Virus record (IMG/VR): IMGVR_UViG_3300003322_000356
Span: 1 to 38,905 of that record
DNA from: a virus
DNA length: 38,905 nt
Direction: 5' to 3' (one strand)
Shown: one piece after another, positions 7,024 through 14,934 of the stretch
Layout: each line of letters opens with the position of its first letter
Position numbering within the stretch: the stretch's first letter is position 1
Notes under the pieces: model-generated
What the model was told of the DNA's origin: nothing
The model's input: only the letters and a program-made list of their open reading frames with translations
The model's database searches: none
Program-made: the position numbers and the translations under genes

Positions 7024-7045
7024 AGACACTGAAAGCCGAGGACAT

Positions 7046-7477
7046 ATGATCAACCCACACGATCCATTCAACCAGCTTGGCCGCAAGGCTGCTCCCCATG
7101 GTGAACCGACGAATGATCCGGAGCAGGACGGCAAAGGCGAGGAGCCCGCGCAAGACGCCGAGGCGCCACGCCAGAAGAGAAAGTACACGCGCCGCGTGCC
7201 CCCAGCCACGAATCCTCAGAAGCCGGTAGCAAAACCGGAAGAACAGGAGCCGGAGCTAGTGGCCGCGATCTTCACGACTGGCGAGCTAACCATTTACGTT
7301 GGTGAAGATGTCATGCACCTGACGGTCACGCAGCGCGAGAAGCTGGAGCAGTTCCTGGGCGTCACAGCGCCGCGTGTGGAAGCCAGCCGGCCGCGTCGCA
7401 AGTGCAGGGTATGCCAGCAGCGCCGCGACTTGGACAAATTCGAAGGCGACAGCACGGTCTGCAAGGACTGTGAGTGA
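7046..7477 (+). CDS. Hypothetical protein with C-terminal zinc ribbon
   Basis: 143 residues. The N-terminal half is disordered, charged and Pro-rich, with a basic patch (RQKRKYTRR). A middle segment FTTGELTIYVGEDVMHLTVTQREKLEQFLG looks folded. The C-terminus has CRVCQQRRDLDKF..CKDC, two CxxC pairs typical of a small zinc ribbon. Probably a nucleic-acid-binding protein. It lies just upstream of the excisionase-like gene. Confidence 0.65.
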   Translation: MINPHDPFNQLGRKAAPHGEPTNDPEQDGKGEEPAQDAEAPRQKRKYTRRVPPATNPQKPVAKPEEQEPELVAAIFTTGELTIYVGEDVMHLTVTQREKLEQFLGVTAPRVEASRPRRKCRVCQQRRDLDKFEGDSTVCKDCE

Positions 7478-7488
7478 AGGAGCGAAGC

Positions 7489-7818
7489 ATGATCGATGCA
7501 AAGGCCGCGGCTGAGATGCTTGGCGTTGACCGGCGTACAATGTACGATCTGGCTGCACCGACCGGCCCCATTCCATGCTATCGGATGGGAACAAAATGCA
7601 TCCGGTTCGAAGAACAAGATATCCTTGATTACAAAGCAAAATGCCGATCCGTTACGATAAGCGCAACCGTCGCTGGCGATTTGAATTTAACAAGGTCATC
7701 CACGGCGAGCGTGTCCGTGCCTCAAAACTGCTTCCAGAAGCTTGGGGTCGTGACGAAGCCCAAGCGTTCGACCAAGCCGAAAGCGCCCGGCTCTACGGCG
7801 TTGCAACTGGTGCGATAA
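7489..7818 (+). CDS. Excisionase-like MerR/HTH_17 protein
   Basis: The ATG at 7489 is chosen because AAGGAGCGAAGC precedes it; a GTG 15 nt upstream is less likely. The N-terminal 50 residues (IDAKAAAEMLGVDRRTMYDL .. YRMGTKCIRFEEQDILDY) are a winged-helix of the HTH_17 type seen in phage Xis and DNA-binding adaptors. The last 59 codons overlap the integrase gene in another frame and look low in complexity, so only the first 50 or so residues may be conserved. Expected role: directing the integrase to excision, or regulating it. Confidence 0.7.
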   Translation: MIDAKAAAEMLGVDRRTMYDLAAPTGPIPCYRMGTKCIRFEEQDILDYKAKCRSVTISATVAGDLNLTRSSTASVSVPQNCFQKLGVVTKPKRSTKPKAPGSTALQLVR

Positions 7819-8600
7819 AGCCGCGCATCCTAATTCAGTCTGCGGTCGATATCTACGTTTTTTACCGCTGTCCCCACCTCAAAACAGGTGACGCCACCAT
7901 CAAGGAACTGGCGCTGATCCACGGGTACTATGACGGCCGATATCTGGACGAGCTGGCCGACGTGGCGAAGGAAATCACCGACGCACATCCTGAGTGGGCG
8001 CCCGCCACGCTGAAAGCCCGGCTTTCCTATCTGCGCGCGGCATGTAATTACGCCAAGGACGATCATGGTCTGGGCGACCGAAATGCGCAGTATAGGATGC
8101 CGATGCCGGTTGTCCGCAACGAGCGGCATTTCTACGAGGGACGGGACGCCATGATCAAGATTGCGCGTGCATGTCCGGAACGCGAGGCACGCGCACTGAT
8201 CCGGCTGGCGTTCTACTCGGGGATGCGCTTGGCTGAATGTTTGAGTCTGGGCAGGGAGGGGCAGATTCACGAGGATGGCTTTATCCTGGCCGATACCAAG
8301 AATGGCGACCGCAGGTTCGTTCCAATGCACCCGCGCGCGCGACCGCTGCTGAATTACCTGCCGTTCAGCATGAGCCGATCCTGGCTGACGAAGAAGATAC
8401 GGAGCGCAATGGACGCGGCAGGTTTCGCTAATCTACATTTTCATGACCTACGGCACAGCACGGCCAGCGAGATGGTGAACAACGGCGTGGAGCTGTACAC
8501 GGTGGGCGGTATCCTCGGCCACAAGGATAAGAAGACGACGCAGAGATATGCGCACCTGGCCCGCGGGACGCTGGCCGATGCGATCAAAAAGGTGGGGTAA
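7641..8600 (+). CDS. int: Tyrosine-recombinase integrase
   Basis: 319 residues. N-terminal arm-type binding domain (RYDKRNRRWRFEFNKV), a SAM-like core-binding region, then the catalytic domain with Arg in FYSGMRLAECLSL, the HDLRHSTASE box (H-x-L-R-H) and the active Tyr in GHKDKKTTQRYAH. Normal length for phage integrases that lack the long AP2 arm domain. Directly followed by the attP. It overlaps the excisionase-like gene at its 5' end, so the two are translated from one message at the end of the rightward operon. Confidence 0.96.
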   Translation: MPIRYDKRNRRWRFEFNKVIHGERVRASKLLPEAWGRDEAQAFDQAESARLYGVATGAIKPRILIQSAVDIYVFYRCPHLKTGDATIKELALIHGYYDGRYLDELADVAKEITDAHPEWAPATLKARLSYLRAACNYAKDDHGLGDRNAQYRMPMPVVRNERHFYEGRDAMIKIARACPEREARALIRLAFYSGMRLAECLSLGREGQIHEDGFILADTKNGDRRFVPMHPRARPLLNYLPFSMSRSWLTKKIRSAMDAAGFANLHFHDLRHSTASEMVNNGVELYTVGGILGHKDKKTTQRYAHLARGTLADAIKKVG

Positions 8601-8603
8601 AAA

Positions 8604-8633
8604 TGTGCGGATATTTTTGCCAGATATGCCGCG
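8604..8633 (+). repeat. Direct repeat left of attP
   Basis: Thirty bases beginning TGTGCGGAT, matching 25 of 30 positions of a second copy at 8836-8865 in the same orientation. The pair brackets the attP core (8718-8776). Such flanking repeats are the expected form of integrase arm-type binding sites. Confidence 0.6.
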
Positions 8634-8717
8634 AAATGGGCAAAAACCGCTTCATGCGCGCAGGAAATTGAACGGAAATTCAAATACTTGCATGCTGTGT
8701 GGATAGCGTGTGTAGAA

Positions 8718-8776
<59 letters not shown>

Positions 8777-8802
8777 TGAATTCAATGACTTACGTCGCAA
8801 AG

Positions 8803-8830
8803 AAAGCCGCCTCAACAGGGCGGCTTTTTT
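8803..8830 (+). terminator. Terminator after attP
   Basis: Stem AGCCGCC (8805-8811)/GGCGGCT (8819-8825), extended by AA/TT, then six T. It ends rightward transcription of int and, once integrated, possibly that of the rebuilt host tRNA. The opposite strand reads TTTCTTT after the stem, so it may also stop the leftward gene at 8869. Confidence 0.8.
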
Positions 8831-8835
8831 GTTAT

Positions 8836-8865
8836 TGTGCGGATGATTTTGCCATCTATGCTGCG
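8836..8865 (+). repeat. Direct repeat right of attP
   Basis: Second copy of the 30-base repeat at 8604-8633 (25/30 identical, same orientation), 59 bp past the attP core. Candidate integrase arm site. Confidence 0.6.
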
Positions 8866-8868
8866 GGC

Positions 8869-9171
8869 TTAGATATCCGTGATGGCAGCATGCCCGGCCG
8901 GCGGCGCGGATGCCGACCAGTCGAAGGCGGAGAAGTCAGGGAGGGTAATGCCGAGGTCGCGGGCGATGCGGCGCGCCAGCGCTACCGCTTCCACGAACGC
9001 GTCATGGGCTTTCGAAGAAGCCGCCCGATCCAGCTGCCGGATCGTAGCCTGGGAGGCGTCCCACCACGCGCGCAGGAACTGCACCAGCTCGCACAGCTCC
9101 TGAATTTCCGATTGCGCCGTTGCGCGCAACATATTTTGTTGACCCGATTGCAGCCCGGTCGTACTATCCAT
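8869..9171 (-). CDS. Hypothetical helical protein (100 aa)
   Basis: Start MDSTTGLQSGQQ chosen because GAAAGGAAACC lies just upstream; longer in-frame starts have none and would run through a terminator. Mostly alpha-helical (EIQELCELVQFLRAWW, KAHDAFVEAVALARRIARDL), without membrane segments. Last leftward gene before attP, so in the prophage it sits next to the chromosome, a usual place for genes expressed in the lysogen. No family recognised. Confidence 0.6.
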   Translation of the reverse strand: MDSTTGLQSGQQNMLRATAQSEIQELCELVQFLRAWWDASQATIRQLDRAASSKAHDAFVEAVALARRIARDLGITLPDFSAFDWSASAPPAGHAAITDI

Positions 9172-9204
9172 AAAGGTTTCCTTTCTTTGACTGGTTTGGA
9201 ATCC

Positions 9205-9244
9205 AAACCCCACAGCCGCCCTGAGAAGTTGCTGTGGGGTTTTT
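9205..9244. terminator. Strong hairpin terminator, probably two-way
   Basis: Perfect 12-pair stem AAACCCCACAGC (9205-9216)/GCTGTGGGGTTT (9231-9242). The plus strand continues with a five-T run; the minus strand has three T. It lies between the lysis operon end and the gene at 8869-9171. Confidence 0.7.
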
Positions 9245-9500
9245 CATGCGTGTTTCCATCGCACCAATACAGAATATCCCCGATTACCTCACTCTGGCAA
9301 ATCAGAACATTTTTACATCACTCGACAAAACGTCGATTTGAGGTAAATGAAAACAAGTTTTTGTTTTCAAAGCATATTCTGAGTCGACGAATTGTAGATT
9401 TCATCCTATATTCCTGCGATTTGAATATGCGAAACAATGTAAATTGCATTTGCAAATCTCAGATTCACATGAATTGTTAAGTTGTTCCGGCGCAACAGTT
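9245..9500. other. AT-rich non-coding stretch
   Basis: About 250 bases, markedly richer in A+T than the genome. Contains TCGAC-AAAAC-GTCGA (9322-9336), an 8-bp palindrome GAAAACAA-GTTT-TTGTTTTC (9349-9368), a GTCGAC at about 9383-9388 and repeated GAATATGC/ATTTGCAAAT-like words. No gene with support. It may hold a promoter for the leftward gene at 8869, the end of the lysis transcript or host-factor bending sites near attP. Confidence 0.5.
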
Positions 9501-10019
9501 TCATTTAGACAGGTTCTTGATGGTGTCGTCCTTGACCTTGTTGGCGCGTGTGGTGCCGAATTCGAAGCTGAACACCTGCTCCACCCAGCCCAGCGCGCGG
9601 CCGCAGATAAGGGTGATGGTGCCCTTGGCGAACTCGTTCATCTCGGTTTTCCAGATAACCACCAGCAGGCAGAAGGTAACCAATAGCACAGCGCCGGCCG
9701 CCAGCACGTTGGCGCGGTAGTTGATCAGCCCGGCCTTGGCCAGATCGGTGTCGCGCTTGCGGGCGTCCTGGGTATCGACCAGATAGGCCTTCTCCAGCTC
9801 AACCTGCATCGCACCTATGGCCTGCCGGAACTCCAGTACCTTATTCGGGTCGGCGTCGATGGTGGCCAGCGCTTCCTCGCCGCTGCTGGTGCCGGTGACG
9901 GCCTGCGCGACGCTCACGACGCGGTCGGCGACTTCCGCCGCTTTATCGCTGCCACTCATAAGCTTTATGATGCCCGGCACGAACTTGGCCAGGCCCATGG
10001 CGATAGTGATCGGGTCCAT
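9501..10019 (-). CDS. Three-TM holin-like protein
   Basis: 172 residues starting MDPITIAMGLAKFVPGIIKLMSG; the ATG overlaps the endolysin stop (TAATG). Resembles the 'holin of 3TMs' (gene-transfer-agent release) family: an N-terminal hydrophobic helix, a charged helical middle (ELEKAYLVDTQDARKRDTDLAKAG) and a C-terminal membrane part (ANVLAAGAVLLVTFCLLVV, KGTITLICGRALGWVEQVF). Presumed to permit endolysin release or act with the other small membrane proteins of the cassette. Last gene of the leftward late operon. Confidence 0.8.
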   Translation of the reverse strand: MDPITIAMGLAKFVPGIIKLMSGSDKAAEVADRVVSVAQAVTGTSSGEEALATIDADPNKVLEFRQAIGAMQVELEKAYLVDTQDARKRDTDLAKAGLINYRANVLAAGAVLLVTFCLLVVIWKTEMNEFAKGTITLICGRALGWVEQVFSFEFGTTRANKVKDDTIKNLSK

Positions 10020-10576
10020 TACGCGATCTCCACTCGGTTGAGCAGCCAGCCGTAGAAGAAGACTTCGTTCGCCTGGCGCTGCTCGGTCAGTTCCAGGTAC
10101 CGCGCGCCCTGAAGGCTGTTCAGGCCGCGCAGCAGCACCTTCTCGCCGGCCGCGCCGCGGTCGAACAAGTAGGCGCGCAGAGCACCGATAGTCTGCGGCC
10201 CGATGCGGCCGTCCACGCTGATGTCGGGATAGGTCTTGCCGGCGCGGTTCAGCGCGTTCAGCAGGCGCTGCAGCCACGGCCCTGGTACCGACAGGCCCAT
10301 GTTCACACCAGTGTCGAACAGCTCCTCGCCGATCGCCTGCGACAGTGCATAGACCAGGCTGAAGCCGGGTTCCTCGAAATTTTCCCGGCGGTAGATCTGC
10401 GCGGCGGTCGCGCGCGGCATATCGCGCATGGCACCCTGGTAGCCGGCACGCCGGGCCCTGGCCACAGTGATGCCCCACATGGTCTCGCCGCCGGCATCGG
10501 CCGGGTTGTTGCTGTAGCCGCCCTCCCGGCCGATCAGCTCATCGATCATTTGTTCGACGCTCTTGGGCATGATCAT
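10019..10576 (-). CDS. Endolysin, GH108 N-acetylmuramidase
   Basis: 185 residues. The N-terminus carries the family motif REGGYSNNPADAGGETMWGIT with the catalytic Glu at residue 18. A C-terminal peptidoglycan-binding part (ISVDGRIGPQTIGAL) follows. No signal peptide or SAR segment, so export should need the holin. Start coupled to the upstream holin-like gene (ATGA). Length typical for the family. Confidence 0.93.
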   Translation of the reverse strand: MIMPKSVEQMIDELIGREGGYSNNPADAGGETMWGITVARARRAGYQGAMRDMPRATAAQIYRRENFEEPGFSLVYALSQAIGEELFDTGVNMGLSVPGPWLQRLLNALNRAGKTYPDISVDGRIGPQTIGALRAYLFDRGAAGEKVLLRGLNSLQGARYLELTEQRQANEVFFYGWLLNRVEIA

Positions 10577-10821
10577 TCCTCCCCGGGCTCATTGTTGCGG
10601 TACGCGCGCCAGGTGCGCAGCAGCTTGATGACCTGCACCAGCAGCACGACGCAGCCCGTCATGAGGCCGACGGCGAGCGACGCGGTGCTGAGCCAGTCCT
10701 GCAGCAAGCCGAGCTTGTAGGCCCCGCCAACCCCACCGGCGCCGGCGGCGACCGCCGTGGCGATCTTGGGGTTAGCCGCAGCGCCTTCGATGACCCGCCA
10801 CGTGTTTTCTTGATCGTTCAT
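10573..10821 (-). CDS. Small membrane protein, holin candidate
   Basis: 82 residues with a polar N-terminus, an Ala/Gly-rich helix (IATAVAAGAGGVGGAYKLG), a strong membrane helix (LAVGLMTGCVVLLVQVI) and a basic C-terminal tail (KLLRTWRAYRNN). The size and layout fit a class II/III holin, and it is coupled to the endolysin gene by an ATGA overlap. Because two other membrane proteins lie nearby, which one is the true holin cannot be decided. Confidence 0.7.
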   Translation of the reverse strand: MNDQENTWRVIEGAAANPKIATAVAAGAGGVGGAYKLGLLQDWLSTASLAVGLMTGCVVLLVQVIKLLRTWRAYRNNEPGEE

Positions 10822-10844
10822 GAATCCGCCTTTTCAGTGACTTG

Positions 10845-11240
10845 TCAATTGCGGCCACCAGCGCCGCCGCGAAGTAGAGAAACCCCGTAATAATCAGCAT
10901 CGTTGCGGTCAGGTGTAGACAGTCGAATAACTTGTACATAGCTCAATCCCCACGTGAAAGTGTCAAAAAACACTGGCGGGGCATAGGCCAGATAAAGCCC
11001 CCATCCGAGGGCATTTGCGACGATGGAGACAATGCATAGGGTCTCCATGTCGTCACAGACCCGGCCTGCAAGCAGGTTCGGGCACAGCAATATCAAAAAC
11101 AGCTCACAGGCTGCGGCGCTCCCGTGAAACACGAACATGCCGAAATCGGTGTTGCTGACATCGGCAGTCGCCAAGGCATGCAGTAACGCGACCGCGAGCG
11201 AGACTGCCCCGAAAAGGGCACGGGAGCGCCAGGAATTCAT
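10845..11240 (-). CDS. Membrane protein of the lysis cassette (131 aa)
   Basis: Three or four hydrophobic segments: RALFGAVSLAVALLHALA, FHGSAAACELFLILLC, LCIVSIVANALGWGLYLAY and a weaker one near FDTFTWGLSYVQV. Start overlaps the upstream stop (ATGA at 11237-11240). It resembles small phage holin/antiholin-like membrane proteins by topology, not by a recognised family. Confidence 0.65.
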   Translation of the reverse strand: MNSWRSRALFGAVSLAVALLHALATADVSNTDFGMFVFHGSAAACELFLILLCPNLLAGRVCDDMETLCIVSIVANALGWGLYLAYAPPVFFDTFTWGLSYVQVIRLSTPDRNDADYYGVSLLRGGAGGRN

Positions 11241-11332
11241 TTCTTCTGCTTCTTGGTCGGCATCGAGGACTTCTTCTCGGCCGGCTTCTGCTTGCCGCCG
11301 CCGGTGCCAACTGCGCGCAGTGGTTTTTTCAT
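11237..11332 (-). CDS. Very small Lys-rich protein (31 aa)
   Basis: Reads MKKPLRAVGTGGGKQKPAEK and ends PTKKQKK. A GGAAG ribosome site lies 6 nt upstream, and the stop overlaps the next start. Short basic proteins like this occur in phage head/lysis regions; the function is unknown. Confidence 0.6.
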   Translation of the reverse strand: MKKPLRAVGTGGGKQKPAEKKSSMPTKKQKK

Positions 11333-11351
11333 CTCAACTTCCTTTCAAAGT

Positions 11352-11373
11352 AAAAAGCCGCCCGCAGGCGGCT
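11352..11373 (-). terminator. Leftward terminator between virion and lysis genes
   Basis: Stem AGCCGCC/GGCGGCT with loop CGCA (11356-11373); on the minus strand it is followed by five T (11356-11352). Lysis genes downstream probably rely on Q antitermination or partial readthrough. Confidence 0.8.
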
Positions 11374-11429
11374 GGTGGAACTGCTGCTAGAATTAACAGC
11401 ACAACAATGACATCCCAGAGGGGATACCC

Positions 11430-11507
11430 ATGAAATTCGACCCGATCCAGCTTGGCTGGGCCCTGGCCATGATCATCAACTACTGGCTATGGAACCGGAA
11501 AAAGTAA
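11430..11507 (+). CDS. 25-aa membrane peptide on the opposite strand
   Basis: MKFDPIQLGWALAMIINYWL plus NRKK: a short N-terminus, one hydrophobic helix and a basic tail. An AGAGGGG ribosome site stands 7 nt before the ATG. It is the only rightward ORF inside the leftward late operon, in the gap left by the terminator. A -10-like TAGAAT (11388-11393) is upstream without a good -35. Plausible but unproven. Confidence 0.4.
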   Translation: MKFDPIQLGWALAMIINYWLWNRKK

Positions 11508-11510
11508 GGC

Positions 11511-13625
11511 TTAACGCTCCTCTTCTCCCGGCAGGATGAACGCCGCCGGCGAAAGCACCAGACTGCGCGGGGCCGTCGGTATTGGCTGAACCGGTGCGCC
11601 AATCAGCGCCCGTGGTGCGCTCAGTGCACGGCCGGCCTGCTGCCCGATCACGATGTTCTGCAGCGGTTCGCCGATGGCGGCGCGGCCGAACGGAACCTTG
11701 CCAAGCAGCGCACTGCCGCCAATACGCTCCAGCAGGCCGCCGACGGCGCCAGCCGTATTCGAATTGTTCACCGCTGCACCAACTGGCTGCACCTGCTCGT
11801 AGCTGGCCACCCGGCCGACAGCCTTCAGGCGTGCAATTTCCTCCGGGTCGAAGAACAGCTTCAGCTTCTGGTCGCCGATGCCGCGCAGAGCCTTGTTGAA
11901 CGCCGATTGGCTGAAGTTCGCCACTTCATCTGCCGCGCCGCCGGTGGCCTGGTTCTTCAGGTACGCCGTCACCTGATCCTTTACCACCTGCAGCGCTTCC
12001 GGGTTGTCGCGTATCGCAGCCTTCAGCTGCGCCACATCCATGATGCTGGCCTTACTACCGTTGCCAGTGATGTACTGCTGCACGAACTTGTCCGGCTCCA
12101 TGCCGTCTCGGACCGCCTGCAGCGCGGGCGTGCGCTCCACGGTCTGCGCCCAGGCCCGATTCAGCTGGCGCGCCTTGTTGAAGGCGTCGATCGATTGCTG
12201 CCCGATATCCTGCCCGGCCTGCAAAGGCGTGTTCTCCAGCGCCTGACGCACCAGGCCAACGGCCTTGGCGGTCGAGCCATCGCCAGCGCGAGAGGCATCA
12301 CGCGCGGCCTCGGCCAGCCGCGTCTTGAATTGCTCGGCCACATCAACAGTGAAAGGGATATCGCCGGCGGCAGTACCGTTCAGCAGCTGGCGGATATCGG
12401 ACGGAAGTTTGCCTTGCAGGAGCTGATGCTTCAGAAGGTCGTCAGCCTCACGCGTGAATGCAGCTGGATCGAGGAACGCAGCCCGTCCCTGGCTGTCGCG
12501 CGCGGCTGCATAGGCCGTGTCGATTGCCGTCTTTGCCTGCTGGTTCCGCGCCGACAGCGCGCCCATGATGCGCTGCGCGGCATCGACCTGGCCGCCGGCC
12601 TGGGCTGCGCCGAGGTCGTTCAGGTTCTGCACCAGCGCGCGGTTATTCTGGTTCTGCACCTCGGCCAGCTGCTGCGCGGCCGGGTCGGTGCTGTTCGCGC
12701 CCACCTTGGCCAGGTTCTTCTGGCGAGTGACATCGGCCGGATTCAGCGTTAGGCTGGCGCGCGTCGGCGTCAGGCCTGTGAGCCGGTAGTCCGCCAGCCG
12801 ACGCACGGCATCGTCCGACAGGTTCGGGCTGATCTGCAGTGCCTGCTGTACGTCGCCGCGGATGCTGCGCGCCACGTCAGCGGGCAGATCGGCTAGCTTC
12901 AGGCCGCTGTCCTGGAGAGCATTGTTGATGGTCACGTCGATCTGCACCGGCTGCTGGGCGGCTCGCGCGCTGGCAGCGCCGCGCACGGCATTGGCGGCAC
13001 GCTGAGCCCCCCCGACAGCGAACGGCGCGGCCACGCCGGCAATGAGCGACGCGGCCAACTGCGAACCTTCGTTGCCGCCAGTCTCGCGGGTGTAGCCGCC
13101 AGCCGCCCCAGCTGCGCCAGCGCTGGCCAGCTGCTGCCCAGGGTTCGATGCCAGCACGCGGCCCACGTTCGCTGCCGTCCCTGTGCCGCGCGTAGCCAGC
13201 GCAGCACCTGCGCCGATCGGAAGCGCGCCACTGGCCACCAGCCGCGCGGCATCGCCCACCAGGCGCTCCTGCGCGGTTTGCGGCTTCGGAAGGCCGACGA
13301 CATTCGCCAGCGCCTCGCCGGAACCGCCCTGGATGTTGGCGCCCAGCGCGTTCAGGCCGGCACGGAACGGAGCTGCCAGCGTATCCAGCGCGCCGCCCAC
13401 GCCCTCCAACGCATAGCGGCCAGCCAGTCCCACCTGGCGCGGAGCGTCCGAGATGAAGTCGTTCAGCTGCTGGCCGAACGGCTTTGCGGGGGCCTCGGTC
13501 TTCGGTGCGGCGGCCATCTTAAACGAACGCTGCGCATAGGCTAGTACCTCATCCTGGCTGGCGCCGTCTGGCGCGGTGACATCGTAGCTCTTGCCATCGG
13601 GAGCGGTGATTCGGTACGTTGGCAT
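11511..13625 (-). CDS. Internal virion/ejection protein (704 aa)
   Basis: The N-terminus PTYRITAPDGKSYDVTAPDG with EVLAYAQRSF is a module common at the start of large phage virion proteins. Next comes a Gly/Ala-rich hydrophobic region (about 80-210, LVASGALPIGAGAAL, SLIAGVAAPFAVGG) that could interact with membranes, then a long helical Gln/Ala-rich body. Layout and place (after tail nozzle and two other internal-protein-like genes) suit a DNA-ejection protein that crosses the envelope on infection. No enzymatic motif seen. Confidence 0.75.
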   Translation of the reverse strand: MPTYRITAPDGKSYDVTAPDGASQDEVLAYAQRSFKMAAAPKTEAPAKPFGQQLNDFISDAPRQVGLAGRYALEGVGGALDTLAAPFRAGLNALGANIQGGSGEALANVVGLPKPQTAQERLVGDAARLVASGALPIGAGAALATRGTGTAANVGRVLASNPGQQLASAGAAGAAGGYTRETGGNEGSQLAASLIAGVAAPFAVGGAQRAANAVRGAASARAAQQPVQIDVTINNALQDSGLKLADLPADVARSIRGDVQQALQISPNLSDDAVRRLADYRLTGLTPTRASLTLNPADVTRQKNLAKVGANSTDPAAQQLAEVQNQNNRALVQNLNDLGAAQAGGQVDAAQRIMGALSARNQQAKTAIDTAYAAARDSQGRAAFLDPAAFTREADDLLKHQLLQGKLPSDIRQLLNGTAAGDIPFTVDVAEQFKTRLAEAARDASRAGDGSTAKAVGLVRQALENTPLQAGQDIGQQSIDAFNKARQLNRAWAQTVERTPALQAVRDGMEPDKFVQQYITGNGSKASIMDVAQLKAAIRDNPEALQVVKDQVTAYLKNQATGGAADEVANFSQSAFNKALRGIGDQKLKLFFDPEEIARLKAVGRVASYEQVQPVGAAVNNSNTAGAVGGLLERIGGSALLGKVPFGRAAIGEPLQNIVIGQQAGRALSAPRALIGAPVQPIPTAPRSLVLSPAAFILPGEEER

Positions 13626-14921
13626 TTATTCCCCCACGCGTTGGATGGACCAGCCGCCAGAGCTGGCGGCAGCGGGAGCGGTCAGGCGCGCGCGGCCGGC
13701 GTTTGACTGCAGGCCCTGAATCGCCAGCTGCCGGTTGCGAGCCTTCTGCGCGATTACCGCGCCGCTGTCACCTGGTTGCGGGAAGTACTGCTTGCGGGCA
13801 TTGTCGAACTCCTGCGCGCCAATAGCGGCACCGGACTCTTGCCGAAGGATGGCATTCACGAAATCCCGCTGCGCCTGCTCTGCGCGCTGGTCAGTATCCG
13901 ACAATGCAAACTTGTTTGTGGCCGCGCCTGCCAGGCCCCCAATCAGTGGGAAATCCGACACTGTCAGCTTGCTGTTGATGGCAGAAGGGCTGTAGGAGCC
14001 CTGCAGATCGCGCAGCGTTTTGTCGGCTTCCTCGGCGCGCAGGCCGAAGGCGGCAGACTTGCCCTGGAACTCGGTGGGCGCCTTCTCGTTCGCGGCGCGC
14101 TGGGCGCGATCGAGGCCTGCAGTCTGAAAGGTCAGGTCCTGGCCTCGGCGAGTGGTGGCCGCCGTCAGCAGTTCGCCCGGAGTTGCAGTGCGCGCGGTAG
14201 AAGTGACCACCTGCCCTGTGAATGGATTCACCAGCTGCTGCGTGCCGCCCAGGTTCACCTGTTCCAGCTTCTCGGCTACATCGAGCGGCACAGGCGCTCC
14301 GCTGGTGCCGTCTTCGAAGAATGGGGCGAACAAAACGCGGCCGTTCTGGGTCACCTTCTCCCAACCCTTTACCTTCGGCTGGAATTTCAAGGCAGCGGCT
14401 TCGGCTGCATCGGCTTCCGGTCCGAATCCGGCCGAGCGCAGGGCCTGGGCCTCAGCAATGCGTTGCTGGAATAGGCCCGGCGCGCTGCCAGCGCCAGATG
14501 TTCCGCCGGAAGGTTGCGCAGGAGCCAGCCGAGAAGCATTTTCCACAGTAGGCGCGAGGTCGGCAGTCTGCCCGGTCGGAACCGCCGAAGCCAGATTTCC
14601 TCCGGCGCCACGGCTCTTGTAGAAGTTTGCCAGGTCGGCGGCTCGCTGGCGGGTGGCGGCCTGGTTGGCCAGATCGCTCTCGGCGTCCGAGATTTTAAGC
14701 CCCAGCAGGCGGGAATTCAGCGCCTGCTGCTCACGCTGCGCGCGGCGCTGCTCGGCGTCCGACAGGCCCTGCTGGAATGCCTGGATGCCGGCGCCGAAGG
14801 CTTGCCCGGTGCTGACGGGGCGCATGGATGGACCACCTGCCTGGAGCAGTGCGGCGGCGGCGGCCAGCAACCCCTGATTCTGGTCGGGGGTGAGATTGGT
14901 GAATGCGTCGAAGAGAGCCAT
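13626..14921 (-). CDS. Internal virion protein (431 aa)
   Basis: Starts MALFDAFTNLTPDQNQGLLA, with a GGAAAG ribosome site upstream; the longer in-frame start overlaps the previous gene and has no support. N-terminal hydrophobic stretch (LLAAAAALLQAGGPSM), then QAFGAGIQAFQQGLSDAEQR and a long Gln-rich helical region. The pattern, 'PS.RPVS.G.A.G.G...FQQG', is common in phage internal or ejection proteins. Next to two similar genes. Confidence 0.72.
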   Translation of the reverse strand: MALFDAFTNLTPDQNQGLLAAAAALLQAGGPSMRPVSTGQAFGAGIQAFQQGLSDAEQRRAQREQQALNSRLLGLKISDAESDLANQAATRQRAADLANFYKSRGAGGNLASAVPTGQTADLAPTVENASRLAPAQPSGGTSGAGSAPGLFQQRIAEAQALRSAGFGPEADAAEAAALKFQPKVKGWEKVTQNGRVLFAPFFEDGTSGAPVPLDVAEKLEQVNLGGTQQLVNPFTGQVVTSTARTATPGELLTAATTRRGQDLTFQTAGLDRAQRAANEKAPTEFQGKSAAFGLRAEEADKTLRDLQGSYSPSAINSKLTVSDFPLIGGLAGAATNKFALSDTDQRAEQAQRDFVNAILRQESGAAIGAQEFDNARKQYFPQPGDSGAVIAQKARNRQLAIQGLQSNAGRARLTAPAAASSGGWSIQRVGE

Positions 14922-14934
14922 GGTCTTTCCTTTT

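Noticed and set aside
9349-9368. Possible origin or terminator palindrome
   Set aside because: A single AT-rich inverted repeat without iterons or a T-run in a decisive place; left as part of a non-coding stretch.
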